Assembly: GCA_025531455.1 (NCBI GenBank)
Contig: JAMYHL010000021.1
Location: forward strand, 248,001 to 312,000
DNA length: 64,000 nucleotides
Reading direction: 5' to 3'
Origin: Apiotrichum sp. Y4204
Lineage: Eukaryota > Basidiomycota > Tremellomycetes > Trichosporonales > Trichosporonaceae
Positions 47,308-60,253 of the stretch are shown here, piece after piece. The position numbers were made by a program, and so were the translations under genes. Every line of letters starts with the position of its first letter. Position 1 is the first letter of the stretch. Below the pieces are notes generated by a model that was not told the origin of the DNA, made no database searches, and was given only the letters and a program-made list of their open reading frames with translations.

Positions 47308-47875
47308 GCCGGCCTAGAGAGTGAGCAGAGCGAACGAAGGACACGCGGGGAATGGTACATGACTTTGACGCGCTCTTCGATCAAAGAGCCGTCAACTGTC
47401 GCTATCGAGGACCGGACGGAAGTGAGAATGCGGGATGAATGAGAGGTTACTATACATGAATGCGTGCGGTTATTGTTCGCACAAAGTCATAAAAGCCCAT
47501 GACGCTGTCCCTGACAACAAAAGTGACAGGCCCCCCCAAGACATGGAAACCCAAAACAACAATACCGTCACTTCGGACCTGTGGTTGCCACTTGCTACTC
47601 ACCAAAGGTTCACTGCTCGGCAGGGCGAGGCGAGCACGGTGGCTCGCTTGGACGGGCTCGGCCGGTTTGACGACTGAGGCTCTCGGAAAAGTAGCATCAT
47701 GGGGGCCGACGCACCGCGTTCCGGGGATCATGCCCGCTGCGCCTGGCATGATGATTTGCGGGGTAGTCCTGGGTTGAAGTTGATGGGTTTGAAGAAGGCT
47801 GTAATGGGAGAACTCCAGAGGACGTCTCGAGAGGACGTCTCGAGGGCGATCCCAAGGGATGTCCCTGGAGGTGGA

Positions 47876-47930
47876 ATGGATGTCCAATGGATGTCCAATG
47901 GAGGTCCAATGGAGGTCCAATGGAGGTCTA
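47876..47930 (+). repeat. Five tandem copies of an 11-bp unit
   Basis: The units ATGGATGTCCA or ATGGAGGTCCA repeat five times without gaps. The last copy ends GGTCTA. Confidence 0.9.
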
Positions 47931-48835
47931 AAGGGAGGTCTCAAGAGATGCTGGACAAGGTAAACGAGGAGGGGGGGGGGGGGGGAAAGTGGAAGAGAAA
48001 AGAATCGATATAGGCGTCGACAGAGTTCGAACAAGATCAAACAAGTCCAAAGTCGCAGGCGTGCGTTTGTGTGCAGGAATACTGATCTTTTGTCCCCTAT
48101 AAGACATCTCATACCAAAGAGGAAACGCCTATAGTCTGTTAGATCTCACCTTCTCGGCCGTTCAACTGACTGAACATACCCTTGTCCTCCCCACCTCCGT
48201 CCGTCTCGGGTGGTCGAGGACAGTGGGGCGCGGTCATCCCTCTGAGACCCTAAGGCTCCACTGAACACCTTTTCGAAACAGCGAGACAAGTACAACTGGC
48301 GGTTTGACGCGTCTGGAGACAATCCTGGTGCCTCCTCAAGTATTGTCTTCTCCCCAAGCCTCGTCGAACACTCGAGAGTTCAGACACGAACGCCGCTGCT
48401 ACCTCCCACTGCCACTTCTACCCACACCCACGCCAGGGCCTGTTCCCACGCCACTGGCCGCAGTGGCAAGTGTTACGCTGCGGTCGTGAGGAGGGCATCG
48501 TCCGCCTCGTGTCTATGGACGCCCGCCTCGTGCCAATTCAACGCGTGTCGAGCGTGTCACGTATCTCACAGGATCACCGTGGTGTGCTGATCATACAAGT
48601 GAGATCTCATCCTCTTCACGGCCTCGGAGCTCGGGTTCCGCAGCGGCATTCCCACGTCCACACTCACCTGTCCACACGTCCACACAAGTGAAAGGCTTCA
48701 ACATCATCCTGAACGGGTCTAACAAACGCTGCTCAAGTCATGCAACGGACCAATGCATGCCAAGGTTTATCACTTACTTCTCAGCCAGCCAAGCCCCGCG
48801 CTGCAGGAATCGCAGTGTACTGCACCACTTTCCAC

Positions 48836-49008
48836 AGGTCAGCGCGATTCTCGCGCTGGCTAGAGAGAGGGACAGTGGTTCACCACTATTTCCAGAATAG
48901 GGCGAGTGCGGCGCAGGCTGAGGATTAATGCGTACCTGCCACTTTTCCTAGGTCAACGCGAATCTCGCGGTGGCGAGAGAGAAACAAGTGCCGCGCTGGC
49001 TAGAGAAC
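48836..49008 (+). repeat. Duplicated hairpin-forming unit, two copies and a fragment
   Basis: AGGTCAGCGCGATTCTCGCG then CTGGCTAGAGAG (48836-48867) recurs with changes at 48950-48981, and its right half recurs at 48991-49008. In the first copy AGCGCG and CGCGCT form a 6-bp stem with a 5-nt loop. Confidence 0.7.
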
Positions 49009-49751
49009 GAGCCGCACTACCTTTGTTCTGCCCGCCAGAGCACCGATCTCACCATCTATTTGACACGCATTTGCGCAGCCGGCTTGGCACGAGCCTGATA
49101 GCTAGGCTGTTGCGCTGTTGCATTCTGTTGCACTGTTACCTGTGCGCTGTGCGTTAATCGGCCTGAGCGTGGCCAGCTGATAAGCCGGGCTACACTCCCG
49201 AGCTTTGTCGCCACTTCACGTACAGTACTTCACCCATCCCAATCGTTCAGCTCACGCTCAATGGTGAAACGGACAGTCCCTGATCTCCGTCATCCCTGTC
49301 CCGCCACCCTGCAACGCCACGTCCGACCAGATCGGGATTACCCCAAAGTCAGGCGACCAAACGGCCAACACGCCGGTACAACTACTGACCATCATTGCCC
49401 TCGCCATCATCGATATCACTGATAACGGCGACCTCACGGCCGGATCCGATGAGGTCGCACATGGCACTTGGGTTTTTACAGAATGTCTTGCACCAGGGGC
49501 ATTTTTATCAGCGTCTGATAAGAAGAGAGCTTGACGATGGTGCCTTGCAGTGTCGAGGTTCATGAGACTGCTGCTGTCCACAATTCCAGTCCTGTCATAG
49601 TCCGATCCATCTCTGGACGAATGCATAATGGGTTCTACGATCATGGCGCCCACTTGTACAAGCGTCCGGCCCAATGCTGCTCCGCCTCACATCACTCCTT
49701 CTCCATCATATCGCCTGTTTGTACATACAATCTTATACGAGAACCACAAGC

Positions 49752-51042
49752 TTAAGCGTTGAGGATTGTGGTCTCGACAAGAATGGCGGTAACACGGTAG
49801 GGGTCGACGTTCGAGGCGGGACGGCGGTCCTCGAGGTAGCCGTAGCCCTGAGCGCCAACATGACGGGGGATACGGATGGAGGCACCACGGTTGGCAACAC
49901 CAGCAGAGAAGGCGTGCATGGAGGCGGTCTCATGCTTACCGGTGAGGCGCATGTCGTTGTCCTCACCGTAGACAGCGATGTGCTCGAGATGACGCTTCTC
50001 AAGCTTCTTGATAGCGTCCTCGATCGCAGCCATACCCTTACCGGGCGTGCGCATGGCCTTGGTCGAGTAGTTCGAGTGGCAGCCGGCACCGTTCCACTCG
50101 CCCTTGAGAGGCTTAGGGTGGAACGAGGGGCGGATGCCCCACTCCTCACCGATGCGGAGAAGAAGGAAACGGGCCATCCAAAGGTGGTCACCAAGCTCGA
50201 TACCCTCACACGGGCCGACCTGGAACTCCCACTGCGAAGGCATGACCTCGGCGTTGATACCAGAGATCTTCACACCGGCGTAGAGGCACGCACGCTGTTG
50301 ATGTCAGTCGTGTGATCAGATCGACAATTTTTAATACCACAGCAACTTACGTAGTGAGCCTCGATGAAATCACGGGCAAAGACCTTGCCGGCACCGACAC
50401 CACAATAGTAGGGGCCCTGGGGACCGGGGAAACCGTTCTTGGGCCAACCGAAGACCTGTCCATCGGCGTCAAAGAGAGTGTACTCCTGCTCGAGACCGAA
50501 CCAGGGCTCAGACTCCTTGGCGGCCTCCATGACCTTGTTGGCGTGGGCACGGTAGTTGGACTTGTTGGGGGTGCCGTCGTTGTCGTAGCACTCGCAGAGA
50601 ACGAGGATGTTGGCACCACCACGGAAGGGGTCCTTGAAAATGCGGACCGGGCGCTGCGATGATTAGCGACCACGAGTTTTTACCGAGAAAAGATGACCCG
50701 AGTGACGGAAAGGGCCGTGCGATCTCGGCTTCTTCACAACCATGATCCGAATGGAGACTCACGAGGAAGACATCAGAGTTGTCACCAGGGGCCTGGTTGG
50801 TGGACGAACCGTCGAAGTTCCACTCGCGGAGGTCGGCAACGGACTTGGGAGCCTCGTCGAGGGTCATCGTCTTACAACGGACACCTCCGTCACCGTCGAT
50901 CCAAATGTCTGGCAAGTTAGGTACTATCGCGGGTATGGTTGGTTTTTCGGTACTTACACTCGGCCTGGACAAACTTGCCCTGGTCGAGCGCCATATACGG
51001 CGCGAGGAGGTCAACACGCTTGGTAGCGATGATGTTCGACAT
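49752..51042 (-). CDS. GLN1: Glutamine synthetase
   Basis: Four minus-strand exons: 51042-50958, 50908-50763, 50653-50351 and 50294-49752, giving 358 residues, the usual length of eukaryotic type II glutamine synthetase. Signature blocks: the beta-grasp segment [48 protein letters not shown] with the metal-ligand glutamates, [22 protein letters not shown] (ATP-binding loop), the ENDMRL-like [14 protein letters not shown] and the glutamate-binding segment [10 protein letters not shown]. The enzyme makes glutamine from glutamate, ammonia and ATP in the cytosol and is a central nitrogen-regulated gene in fungi. The first exon encodes [20 protein letters not shown], and the start is the only in-frame Met ahead of the conserved domain. 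The second splice donor gives a clean phase-0 junction at DVFL/RPVRIF. Confidence 0.97.
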
Positions 51043-54000
51043 GATGTCTAGATGGGGAGGGGGAGAATCTGATGTACAGAATGTGTTAAAAGACAAGTGG
51101 CGACATATAAAATGTCAAGATGTGTATCGAACAGAGTCGGTTGATGAGAGTATTCACAGAGAGTGAATGACAAGGACAATGTCCGTGATGGCGGGCGATG
51201 GCAAAGATCCGGTGGGATGGCGGTGTGTGAGGTGGTGGTGATGGACGGTTGGCGCCGTGTAAAAGGACAAAATCGGAGATCGGAGAGGCCGTGTGGGCGA
51301 GTGGGACGGGCGGGGAGCCAATGACAGAAAGTATGGAAATTGCACAGAAGTCGAGTCGTGATTGTGATGTGCAGGTAAATAAGTAATTGAGAGGATTTGC
51401 CAGTATTGGGGTGGGTTGATTAAAAAAACAGTGGCGGGCAATTAGAGGCAGTGCAGGGCAGATGGCGGGAAGGTGGAATTGTTAATTAGTGACGTGCGGA
51501 TAATAGGCAGCCGGGGTCCAGACGCGGTTACAATTGTTGCCAGGAGCCGCAGCGATTAGATGATTATGCAATGGCACACGATGAGCATTCGCGTCGCAAC
51601 AATAATGTCGTGTGATGTTCGTTCGGCGGGTAGAGGAGATGGCGAGTGTGGTATGCGTGACGGAATAGAGAGAGCGGGATTGAGAAAACGAAGCGAAGTG
51701 GTAAGCGCGTGAACAACAAGGGAGTGGGGCTCAGTGTGGCGGAGCTCTTTGCGGGTGCGCTGGTACGCGCCCCGCCAAAAGTCCATCCCACATCCGCGCT
51801 GGGTGGCTGATATGGGCAACGGATGGGCCAAATACTCACGGGTCGGGAAAGGGGGGGGGTAAAACGAAAGTGGGTTGAGAAAGACGAGTGCCAAAAGGCT
51901 CTTGGGTGTTTGTAGTTTAAAAAGAAGAAGGAAAAGGAGATGAGATGGAGCGGAGGGGGGGAGGTGGTGTGGTGGAGAGGGATTGGGAGGATGGATGAGT
52001 GGTTTTGGGTGGAAGGGGTGTGGGAGGAGGAGGGTGAGGAGCGATCCGGACAGGGAGTGGCGCAACACCTCTCTTATCTCAAGTGTGACCACACAGAAGC
52101 ACAAGACCTGGGCAGATCACTCGGCTCTTCCGCGGGTACCACCTCCGCTGCTCAGCTGCATCTGGTATCTCTCCAGTCCGTCCTGATCCTACTATCAGCC
52201 TGGCATCGAGGGCGTCGTCCGAGTACAGCATACATTCAGCGCCTTACACTGCTGTCATACCCCACAACCAGCCCATCTTGAGATCCTCGGCTCCCATGCC
52301 TGTCCCGCCTGCCCTGCCCCTTCCCCGAGACCGGGGCGGGGGGGGGGGAAAACCTGTGGGCAAGCGGCGACTACCAAAAAAAACACCATACCAGGAGCCA
52401 CAATGCCAGCCAGGCTGGTTTTGGTGATTCGTGCATCTACTCCTGCTGCAACTTCGTCCGGGTTTCTCCTTTGTATTCCGCTTATCCGGGAGGCCCCCTT
52501 GGGTCTGGTGCCTTGCAGCCAATGAGAGGTCACAGAGCGGCTACCTGCCTGTGCCGCCCTTGGCCTTGGAAGGCTGAGATTGAACGATCATGTCCGACGA
52601 TTGGCCAATTAGGTCATCATATCTGACTCCTCTGCTCCCATGCGTCAAGACTGTGCAGCGATGGAGCGATGGCAGTGGTGTGTGCTGGGTGCGAGCGTGC
52701 GTCCCTGACGTCTGCCCCGCGGTAGGCCCCCAGTGGTGCTCTTCCCTGTCGGGCCAGCCGCTCGCTCCGCACTCCGTTCTGAGCCGGGAGCCCGGAGCAC
52801 ATAACATCCAGCGTAGAGGGCGCAAGATGCAGGCGCAAGATGCAATATGTAACCTACGGAGTTACGAAGGGCCTCAGGCCTCAGGCGTCGTGCCTCCCTG
52901 CATCAAGCCACCTCTGCCCATCTGTCAGATAGTGCTCCCAACCTAGACCACCGATCAAGACCACCAACCTTGACCAGCCTGTGCTTGGCTGTGACACACA
53001 AGAGTCACAACGGACTGCCTTGGTGTCTCCGTATGCACAGGTCTTGCAGGGTATTGCTCCGTCCCAAAATCTCTCCATTCAAGTCCCATTGGGCTTCTAC
53101 CTCGGCTCCACTGCGCTGTCCTTGCATGGTTCGGGCCCAGATCAAACGTCGTCACACTCTACTCTACTACTTGCACATGCCACAGGCCACAGATCACGCA
53201 CAACAGGGGGTTTACGCTGTTGGGCGATTGAGGTGGTAGAGCGAATTAGGAAAAGTGCGTCCAGATTTACCCGCCTCGAGTCACGTCCTAACAAATCCCT
53301 CTGCGCCCTCGCGATCCTCTCCTGCGCTCCTGATCACCCCTGTCGATCTAAAGGGCGCACCGTGCACACTATGCGTGAGATCGAGTTAACGCCGCAACAT
53401 ACACTCTCTTCCACAGCAACTTAACCCTACATATTACCCTAATTACCCTTTGCTCCGGTGCATTAGAACAAGATTAATCCGCCGTCTGGCACACGTTCCA
53501 CAACTACACCATGCTTTGGTGCACCGCAGGTTGCTTGCGCATCAGCTCGCAGCTAGTAGTCCGCAGTATGCAGTGTGGTCGCTGTGCGTCATAGTGGGTG
53601 GGATCCGGAGTCCAGACGCTGTACAAGAGGAGCAATGCCGTCACGGCTGCGTTTGCAGGGCAAGGAATATTCGTGACGTTCTGCAGAACAAGAATATTCG
53701 TGACGTGGTCCAACTGATCTGGTTCAAGCCCGCTGCCTCAGCGGCGAGCGCAAAACTCAAAGCCGAGGAGCACCAGCGGCCAGGACTGCTGAAACTAGTG
53801 CAACAAAGTGCAGGATCGTGCAGGACCTTGGAAGTGTGGAGCCCGAGGAACCTTACGTAGGCGGCTCACGGCCCACTCACGGTCCACCGTCCGTTCCCCG
53901 AGCCGAGGCACGACATCCAACTCCGGACTCCGTTGCTAGCGTCCGTTGTCGCTCCGTAGCCATGGTATCATCGCCAGCTCTTTGTTTGTGGTCACAAGAC

Positions 54001-56684
54001 CACCGGCCCGCCTCTCCTCCATGTCAGATCAAACCTTGCGTCGGCGACCAAGTAACCGGGATACGCATACTGCCAAGTCGCGCAGTCATGGGTCTGCATC
54101 GGATCATTCGCTGACGTCGTTGGTCTGGCTGATCTGGCTACCTTTGTCCTCTGCTGCCTCGCAACAGATCCTCACGATGATCGCCGCTCCGAACCCGCTG
54201 AGCGCGGGCCGAGCCTCGAGGTGCGACGCTAACTGCAATCGAGACGGACTGATTCGTGCTTCCCCCAACGATTTGAGAACTCAAGTTGGTGGGTGGACAG
54301 CTCCGCCACTCAACGTCCGAATAGCAGCCAAATGACAGAAGTCGCAAGCTACAGGTCACATTCCTCACCTCTCCCGTCTTACAGTGCCGCAGCATCGTGC
54401 TCTGTCTCCGGACGGTCCGTGGGTCTGCGGGGACCTCCTAGGTTCCTGTCACTACCCCTTGCACCATGCACCATCCGTATTTGGGTGTTGATCGTGCTGA
54501 AATTAGACTTTGCGCGTGCTTTGCGTGTCTGGTTCGCACGATTACCGATTCCCGAGAAGATGTCTAGCTCGAGAACAAACACACGGAAACACTCGGCCCG
54601 CATGCATCTGGACTGCCCGCAGGCACCCTCATACCATGTACCAGATCTAGTCGTGGTATGGTGTGGTTGTGGCCTCTGTGCCTTTGGCATGGGCCCCAAA
54701 CCGGCCAATCAGTGCACTGTGCGATATCCTCCTATCTCTCTGCGCCCCAGTTTAGCATCCTTTGGGGTCCCCACTCGGTTCACTAATTTCCGACCACTTT
54801 CACTGGCTGTCACTATCGCGCTGCACGCGCTGCGCGTCTGCATCCGGTGTTTTTGTGAATGCGTGCTTCCGAGAAGATGTGAAGATGCACACGAGAGGAA
54901 GAGCTACCGAGTTGAGCAACTGAAGAGACTAGGGGCCTGGAGGCGGCGAGTCTAGCAAGGCTTGGCGCAGTGGGGTCCCGTGCGCCAGCGATAAGTCGTA
55001 TCTTGCCTTACCCCCACAATTGACACAATCCGGGGACAGAGACATCGACTCGTGCCTTGGAATCTGGGGTTGTGCACGGAAGTCGACGCGGGGAAGGGAG
55101 GAAAGGGAAGTACAGGTGTGCAGCTGTCTGATCCGAGCTTCGGAGTGAGTGCTGTTGTGTCGCGTTTTGCTGTTACAATACCCGAATGGGTGGCGACATC
55201 GAGTTGGGCGTGAGCGTGTTGGCGGGCGTGCCCCGGTGGACGCTATTGCATGAATCATGAATCGCTCTCTGACGAGGCACCTCAGACCTGTATTGCTGTG
55301 TTCCAAACATGGGGCAAGAAGCGCTGCGCACAGCTCGCCACTCGCCAATGCGCACAGAACAGCTGTCCATGTTTACACATTGCATTCTGCCCGGATGCCA
55401 CGTTTACATGTTCGTCCGAGCAAGTTTCGCATGACGGCGCCGAGAGGCCAAGGCGTTGGTGGCCAAAGGCCAAGAGGATGCTAGACCAGGATACGTGCGA
55501 TCGATGACTGCGGTGTCGGCGCCCGAGCTTCAGAGGGGATGGAGACAGAAGCCGGGCCGGCGAACGGGCAGCGAGGCGGCGCATGCGGCGATCCGGCGAC
55601 TATCGCCCGACTACGCGACTACGGAGACTACATGGATCTGCGCACCCCGTTTTGGGATGCGATGATGGCCTCGTTCCATGTACACAGGGAAAAGATACGC
55701 AACGCATGCACAGCAGTGGAGACCTCGCAACTTGACACGTCACGCGCGCTGTCCTGCATCGTTTCACGCCTCTGTGAACTGTGAGTTGGAACGGTATCCA
55801 TGGCCGTGGTGGCAGAGTGCGACAGCGCGACAGGAATCAACCACACAGTTACTGTAGGTACTATCGGACCGAATGGCCTCATGCAGACCTACCCGGCACG
55901 GCCGGCACATAGGCCATTGTTCAGCCACAGCTCCGAAATTAATCTTCGACGGTTGATGGACATTGTTATCAGCAGCGACGATCCCACCAGGTGGCAGCCA
56001 ATAGCCGCAGCACGGGCTATCGAGCTTGGCGATCATAAGCGATTATCGCGCGGCCCTTGCGTCGCCCCGTGCCCCGCGCCCCGTGCCCCGAACCCCACAG
56101 CCGCGGGCGTCGATCCCAGCAGTCAGATCCTTCTCGCCCCCCACTAGTCCCGCTGTCTCTGATCTCTGGAACTCTGATCTCTTATCGTGTGGGGCCGCGG
56201 CTAGCGGTTAGCGGCTAGCTCGGCCTCGAGGCCTCACCCATCGGTGATCGGCGGGGGATCGGCGGTGAGCTAGAGAGGATCTTCTCGCGATCTTACGAGA
56301 CAGGGCGCGGGAATCGGAGCTAGGGGATCGCGATGCGCCCGCTGATCATTAGGATTTGCGTGGAGCGGTTCTGGTCAGACTATGAGACCTTTGCGGAGTG
56401 GGAGGGAATAGATCTACTGACGTCCTCGGCCCGTCATTATCGATGGTATGTGGCGAGCAATAGTGACATGACATCCATCGCGCACACAGCGGAGATGCGC
56501 CGAGAGACTCTCTGCAGCAACTGTTAATCGTCCAGGCGTCCAGGCGATGCTGACACTACATCCTCCAGAACATATCTGCTGTACGACCATACATCGTCCT
56601 CGAGGTAGTTTTGAGTTTCAGTTTTCTATCTAAACTCGGTACAGTAATCTCTGATACATTTTCGCTCCTCAACTCAAGTGGACA
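51043..56684. other. Large gene-poor region, about 5.6 kb
   Basis: The proximal 1 kb, on the promoter side of GLN1, is GA-rich on the plus strand (CT-rich on the coding strand). Beyond it I see no credible coding gene, tRNA or transposon on either strand. Open frames up to 220 residues (for example 54293-54955) are compositionally random. Simple features include a G9 run near 51854, a G12-like run near 52332 and one direct repeat listed separately. Confidence 0.4.
53662..53706 (+). repeat. Short direct repeat (AAGAATATTCGTGACGT)
   Basis: Copies at 53662-53679 (with one extra G) and 53690-53706, separated by 10 nt. Each contains the palindrome GAATATTC. Confidence 0.85.
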
Positions 56685-58364
56685 CTAGAGAGCCTGGTGG
56701 ACATTGCCGTTGAAGGTGAAGGCGCGGATGCGGGAGAAGCCCGGTGGGTGGTGCGGGCCGTGAGGGGGATGGTGGGGCTCATCAGGAGGAGGACGGGGGC
56801 GAGGGCGCGGCCAGTGGGGCCAATGCCACAGCCAATTGGAGCTCTCCGGGGCATCGCTGTCCTCGTCCTTGTGGTCGCCATCCTCGCCATCCTTGGGGTC
56901 CTTGGGGTGATGGCTATGCCCTCCCTTCTGCTTCACAAAGCCGACGAGCAGGTGTCCGTGGCCCGTGACGCGCTCCTTGACAATCTCCACCCTCTTCCCC
57001 GGCGCCTTAACTTCGACAGTACCATTATGTGTTCCGCCCACAAACTGGCCGTGGAACGCCGGCTGGTCGACGTGCACGCCGCCACAGCGGCTGCGCGCGT
57101 TCACGTTCGTCGAGACAAATGGCGCCTTGTGGATCTTGAGTGAAATGTGGCGTCCTGCGTGCGCTGCGATGTCCACTGGGCGGTGGTGAGGGTGGTCGGG
57201 GTGGTGAGGGGGGTGGGGGTGCTTGGGATGGTTGGGGTGCTTGGGATGCTTGTCGTCCAACGAACGCACATCAAGCTCATCGTCCTCTGTCAGGTCTTCA
57301 AGTTTCTTGGGTTCCTTGGGTTTCTTGGGCTCCTTGGGTTTCTTGGGCTCCTTGGGCTTCTTAGGATGATGGGGGTGGTCGTGGTGGTGCTGGACATTGA
57401 TCTTCGCATCAATAGCGCCGCGCGTCCAGAGGTCAAGGCTACCAGAGACGTTGAACGTGCCCTTGATATCTTCCTTGGCCGCGAGGCTGGCGGACGCAAC
57501 GACCACATCGGGAACATCAAACTCGTCGGCGCGCAGACGGAGGTACTTGAACGCGATGTCGGTCGCCGACTCGTGCAAGTCCATGGTGAGCGTTTGCCCC
57601 ATGACGGAGAGATGCTGGGCATAGGCCGCGTCGTGCGGGACGATGACGTGCACTGTCCGAGTCGCCAAGGTATTCTGCCATTAGTTGAAACCACTATTCA
57701 ACTCACGTTCACAGTCAGCCATGTGCCCCGCCCGCTGGATACCGCGACGAGGCCGTCGACGTCCACGGCGTCGGTCCACGCCGACTCGACGACGAGCGCG
57801 GCCTCCTCCGCGCGGGACACGCGCACGTGCCCGTGTCCGCCGACAAAGCGCACACTCAGCATGTCCCCGGCAGCCATCGTCGCGTTCGCTTTAAGGGCGC
57901 CGTCCATCAGGGGCGAGTAGGTCACCGTCGAAGGGGGGACCTTCTGTCAGCGAGCCCATGAGCCGACTTACATCAGGCGGATCCCAGTCAACGTGCAAGG
58001 GAGCATACTCGTAGACAGCCATTTCGTCCGTCCTGCGGTGGAAGTAGTATCCAGCGCCGAGGATGGCAGCAAGCACAAAGAACGCCTTGTACCGCTTCGG
58101 GCAGCGCGAGCAGCAGCGGCGCGAGCGTGAAGTCTGGCACGGAGACGAGGAGCGGGCTTCCTCCTCGTCGTCCTCCTCGCTTGGGTGGCGCTTCTCGTCT
58201 TTGAGGTCCCCCTGCTCCTCGTCCAGCACCGGGTCGAAATACGGCTTCTCGGAGCCCGCCCACGCGAGGCGGAGGAGGTAGTTCTTCATCTGCCGGAGAC
58301 GGGTTTCCTCGCCGACGTGCAGCGGCGCGTCGTCGGCCAGCGGGGGGCCCGCAGAGAGCGACAT
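56685..58364 (-). CDS. Single-pass membrane protein with Lys/Pro and His/Pro repeats
   Basis: Three minus-strand exons, all phase 0: 58364-57972, 57943-57707 and 57674-56685, giving 539 residues. Residues 1-92 are charged, with a run of acidic residues and a cysteine/arginine cluster (SRRCCSRCPKRYK) just before one hydrophobic segment, KAFFVLAAILGAGYYFH (93-109). The predicted topology is type II with a lumenal or extracellular C-terminal part. That part looks like a beta-rich fold (FVGGHGHVRVSRAEEAALVV, HVIVPHDAAYAQHLSVMGQ) of a sort common in uncharacterised basidiomycete membrane proteins. It is interrupted at about residues 320-390 by four KKPKEP repeats and a HPKHPNHPKHP-type tract. A second Pro/His/Arg tract (PRPRPRPPPDEPHHPPHG) lies near the C-terminus. 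I do not recognise a named family. The His-rich stretches could bind metal, which is inference. Confidence 0.72.
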
Positions 58365-59380
58365 TGTGAGTGTGTTAGTGGTCAATGAGGAACGAGTGAC
58401 TCGGGACTGAGTCTCCACTGTAGATGTGATGGAGGTCGTGGGAAGCGCTTCGGTGTCCGGTTCCGACTGGGATATATATGGACTTGATGCACCGCCGCAG
58501 TTGCGTAATGGGCGTTGGATTCACACGATCAAAACGCTGACGCGGCCCACAAAGGAATGCAGTATCAACAACGCCATATATTGTAGCAGTGGGAAATCAT
58601 CGGGCTGCCAGGAACAGGCGGTGACATGTGGTCCAATTCCGCCCTTTGTGCTGTTACACTAGTGCAATGCAGATACTGCAGTCATTCGCCATCTCTATCA
58701 TGTATCATCTCCATCCGACTGCGTTCTCTTTCCCGCGGCACTGTGCGCGCAGCCGGCTGCGGCCCCTATCGGCTTCGGACAGGGCGCGGGACGCTGCGCG
58801 CAGCAGAGCGAACCCGATCTCGGGCAATAGCGCTATAAATGATGTGATTCGGTCGCCAGGTATCTCACAGTGAGATCGGAGATGCGGCATGTGATCATGT
58901 GATGTCAAAACGAGAGACAAGGAAGGCCAGACACTCAATGGCTATGCGCATGTGGTGAGAACTTGGGGGCGCGATTCGTGGCGTCACCAATGGCCGACCG
59001 CATTGCCTTCAATCTCGTCACAGAGGACTCTCCCATCGCTGCCATCGTCTACAGCTATCACCGGACACTGCCAGAGAGCAGCAAGCGTGCTGGGAGCATG
59101 ATGGGCCTCATCACAATTAACCCATTTCGACATTGGCAAATTGTTGTGGACCGAACCGGTCCGCATGCTGGGTTGGTTGTGAGCTCTATCATCGGCCGAT
59201 AAGTTGGTTGTGGGGAATTGAAGCCCGAAACTGTGCATTTCGCGTCATAGGCAGGTCAATTACACTAGGGGTCGCAGTAAGTTGGTAAAGAGTTAGTACA
59301 GCCGAGCCGCAGTACGAGCTACATGTCATGTCATGAGGGGTATATCAATGGGGCGAGCAATGGCTCAAGTCGTAATCCGT
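58365..59380. other. Intergenic region
   Basis: About 1 kb, holding the membrane-protein promoter and the NECAP 3' UTR. No gene is recognised. Confidence 0.5.
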
Positions 59381-60253
59381 TTAACCGCGGCGGCGTCCAG
59401 AGGGTGGCGGCGGGGGGAGAGAGAAGAGGCCGCCCCCGGCCGCGCCTGACTCTGAAGCGGACGAGGACGAAGACGCCGGCTTGCGGCCCTCGCGTCCCGG
59501 GAGCTTGATGCTGAACGTCTGGCCCTCCTTGAGCGAGTAGTCCTTTGGCGGGGCCGCGGGCTTGGCCGGCTGGTCGTCCGAGGGAGTATAGTTGGCGCGC
59601 TTGACGACAGACTGGAGCGCGACCTGAGGGTTAGGACTACTGCACTGCAACACGCCGAGCCATGGCGACACGTCGGCCTCTACATTTCCCCACTCGCACA
59701 CTCACCTGAAAGTCAAAGCTCTCACTACGCTCCGGAAAGCCCATACCGATATACGCGCGCTTTCCGCCGTCACCCTCGACACGGAGGACAAAGTACCGCG
59801 ACGAGTCGAGCACGGGCTCCACTTGCGTCCAGGGTGTCGCGTAGGAGGCCTGGGCGAACAGCTCGCCGGTGTTGGCGTCCTGCATGTCAGCAAAGCCTTA
59901 GAGTGCTTTGTAAGTCAGAATGGCGGAACTGCGGGCGCGGGAAACCATCGGGCACAGTTCCTGTTCCCCCGAGCTAAGCGATAGATACCGCGACTCCGGA
60001 GTTAACGGTCATACGCACCTCGAGACGAATATCGCAGCGGCTGCCAATCTCAATGACGCGCAGCCGACCCTTCCACAGGAACTGCTCGACGTTCCACTCG
60101 GCCGCTTTGTATCCCGATGCCGAGGTGCGCGGGGGCACCTGGTACACTGGGGAGCGTGTCAGCGACATGAAACGCGCAAGGTTTCCCAGACTTACCCATC
60201 ACCTCACGGCAGATGAAGAGGACAGACTCGATCTCGTCGGTAAGCGTGTCCAT
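59381..60253 (-). CDS. NECAP-like adaptin-ear-binding coat-associated protein
   Basis: Four minus-strand exons: 60253-60196, 60146-60019, 59879-59706 and 59623-59381, giving 200 residues. The PHear domain covers about residues 5-155: ESVLFICREVMVYQVPPRT, AAEWNVEQFLWKGRLRVIE, LFAQASYATP, SSRYFVLRVEGDGGKRAYIG and FPERSESFDFQVALQ, the family's distinctive MGFPERSEAFDFN-type block. The tail contains FSIKLPG, the conserved ear- or clathrin-interacting segment, and ends in a Ser/Pro-rich stretch. NECAPs bind AP-2 and help recycle or inactivate the clathrin adaptor during endocytosis. The length is close to the usual 200-270 residues. The gene runs towards the membrane-protein gene and shares an upstream spacer with the amylase gene, which is divergent. 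Confidence 0.93.

Larger units (their letters stand above)
47308..49751. other. Region upstream of the RdRP gene and downstream of GLN1
   Basis: The part at 47450-47749 (minus strand) is open, contains plausible protein sequence (FVVRDSVMGFYDFVRTITAR), and may hold N-terminal exons of the RdRP, although I could not find a fully consistent set of junctions. Beyond it lie a short tandem array, a G15 homopolymer at about 47971-47985 and a duplicated hairpin unit at 48.8-49.0 kb. No other gene is supported. Confidence 0.4.

Noticed and set aside
54293..54955. 220-residue plus-strand open frame
   Set aside because: No domain, no codon-use resemblance to the neighbouring real genes, and no splice or start context.
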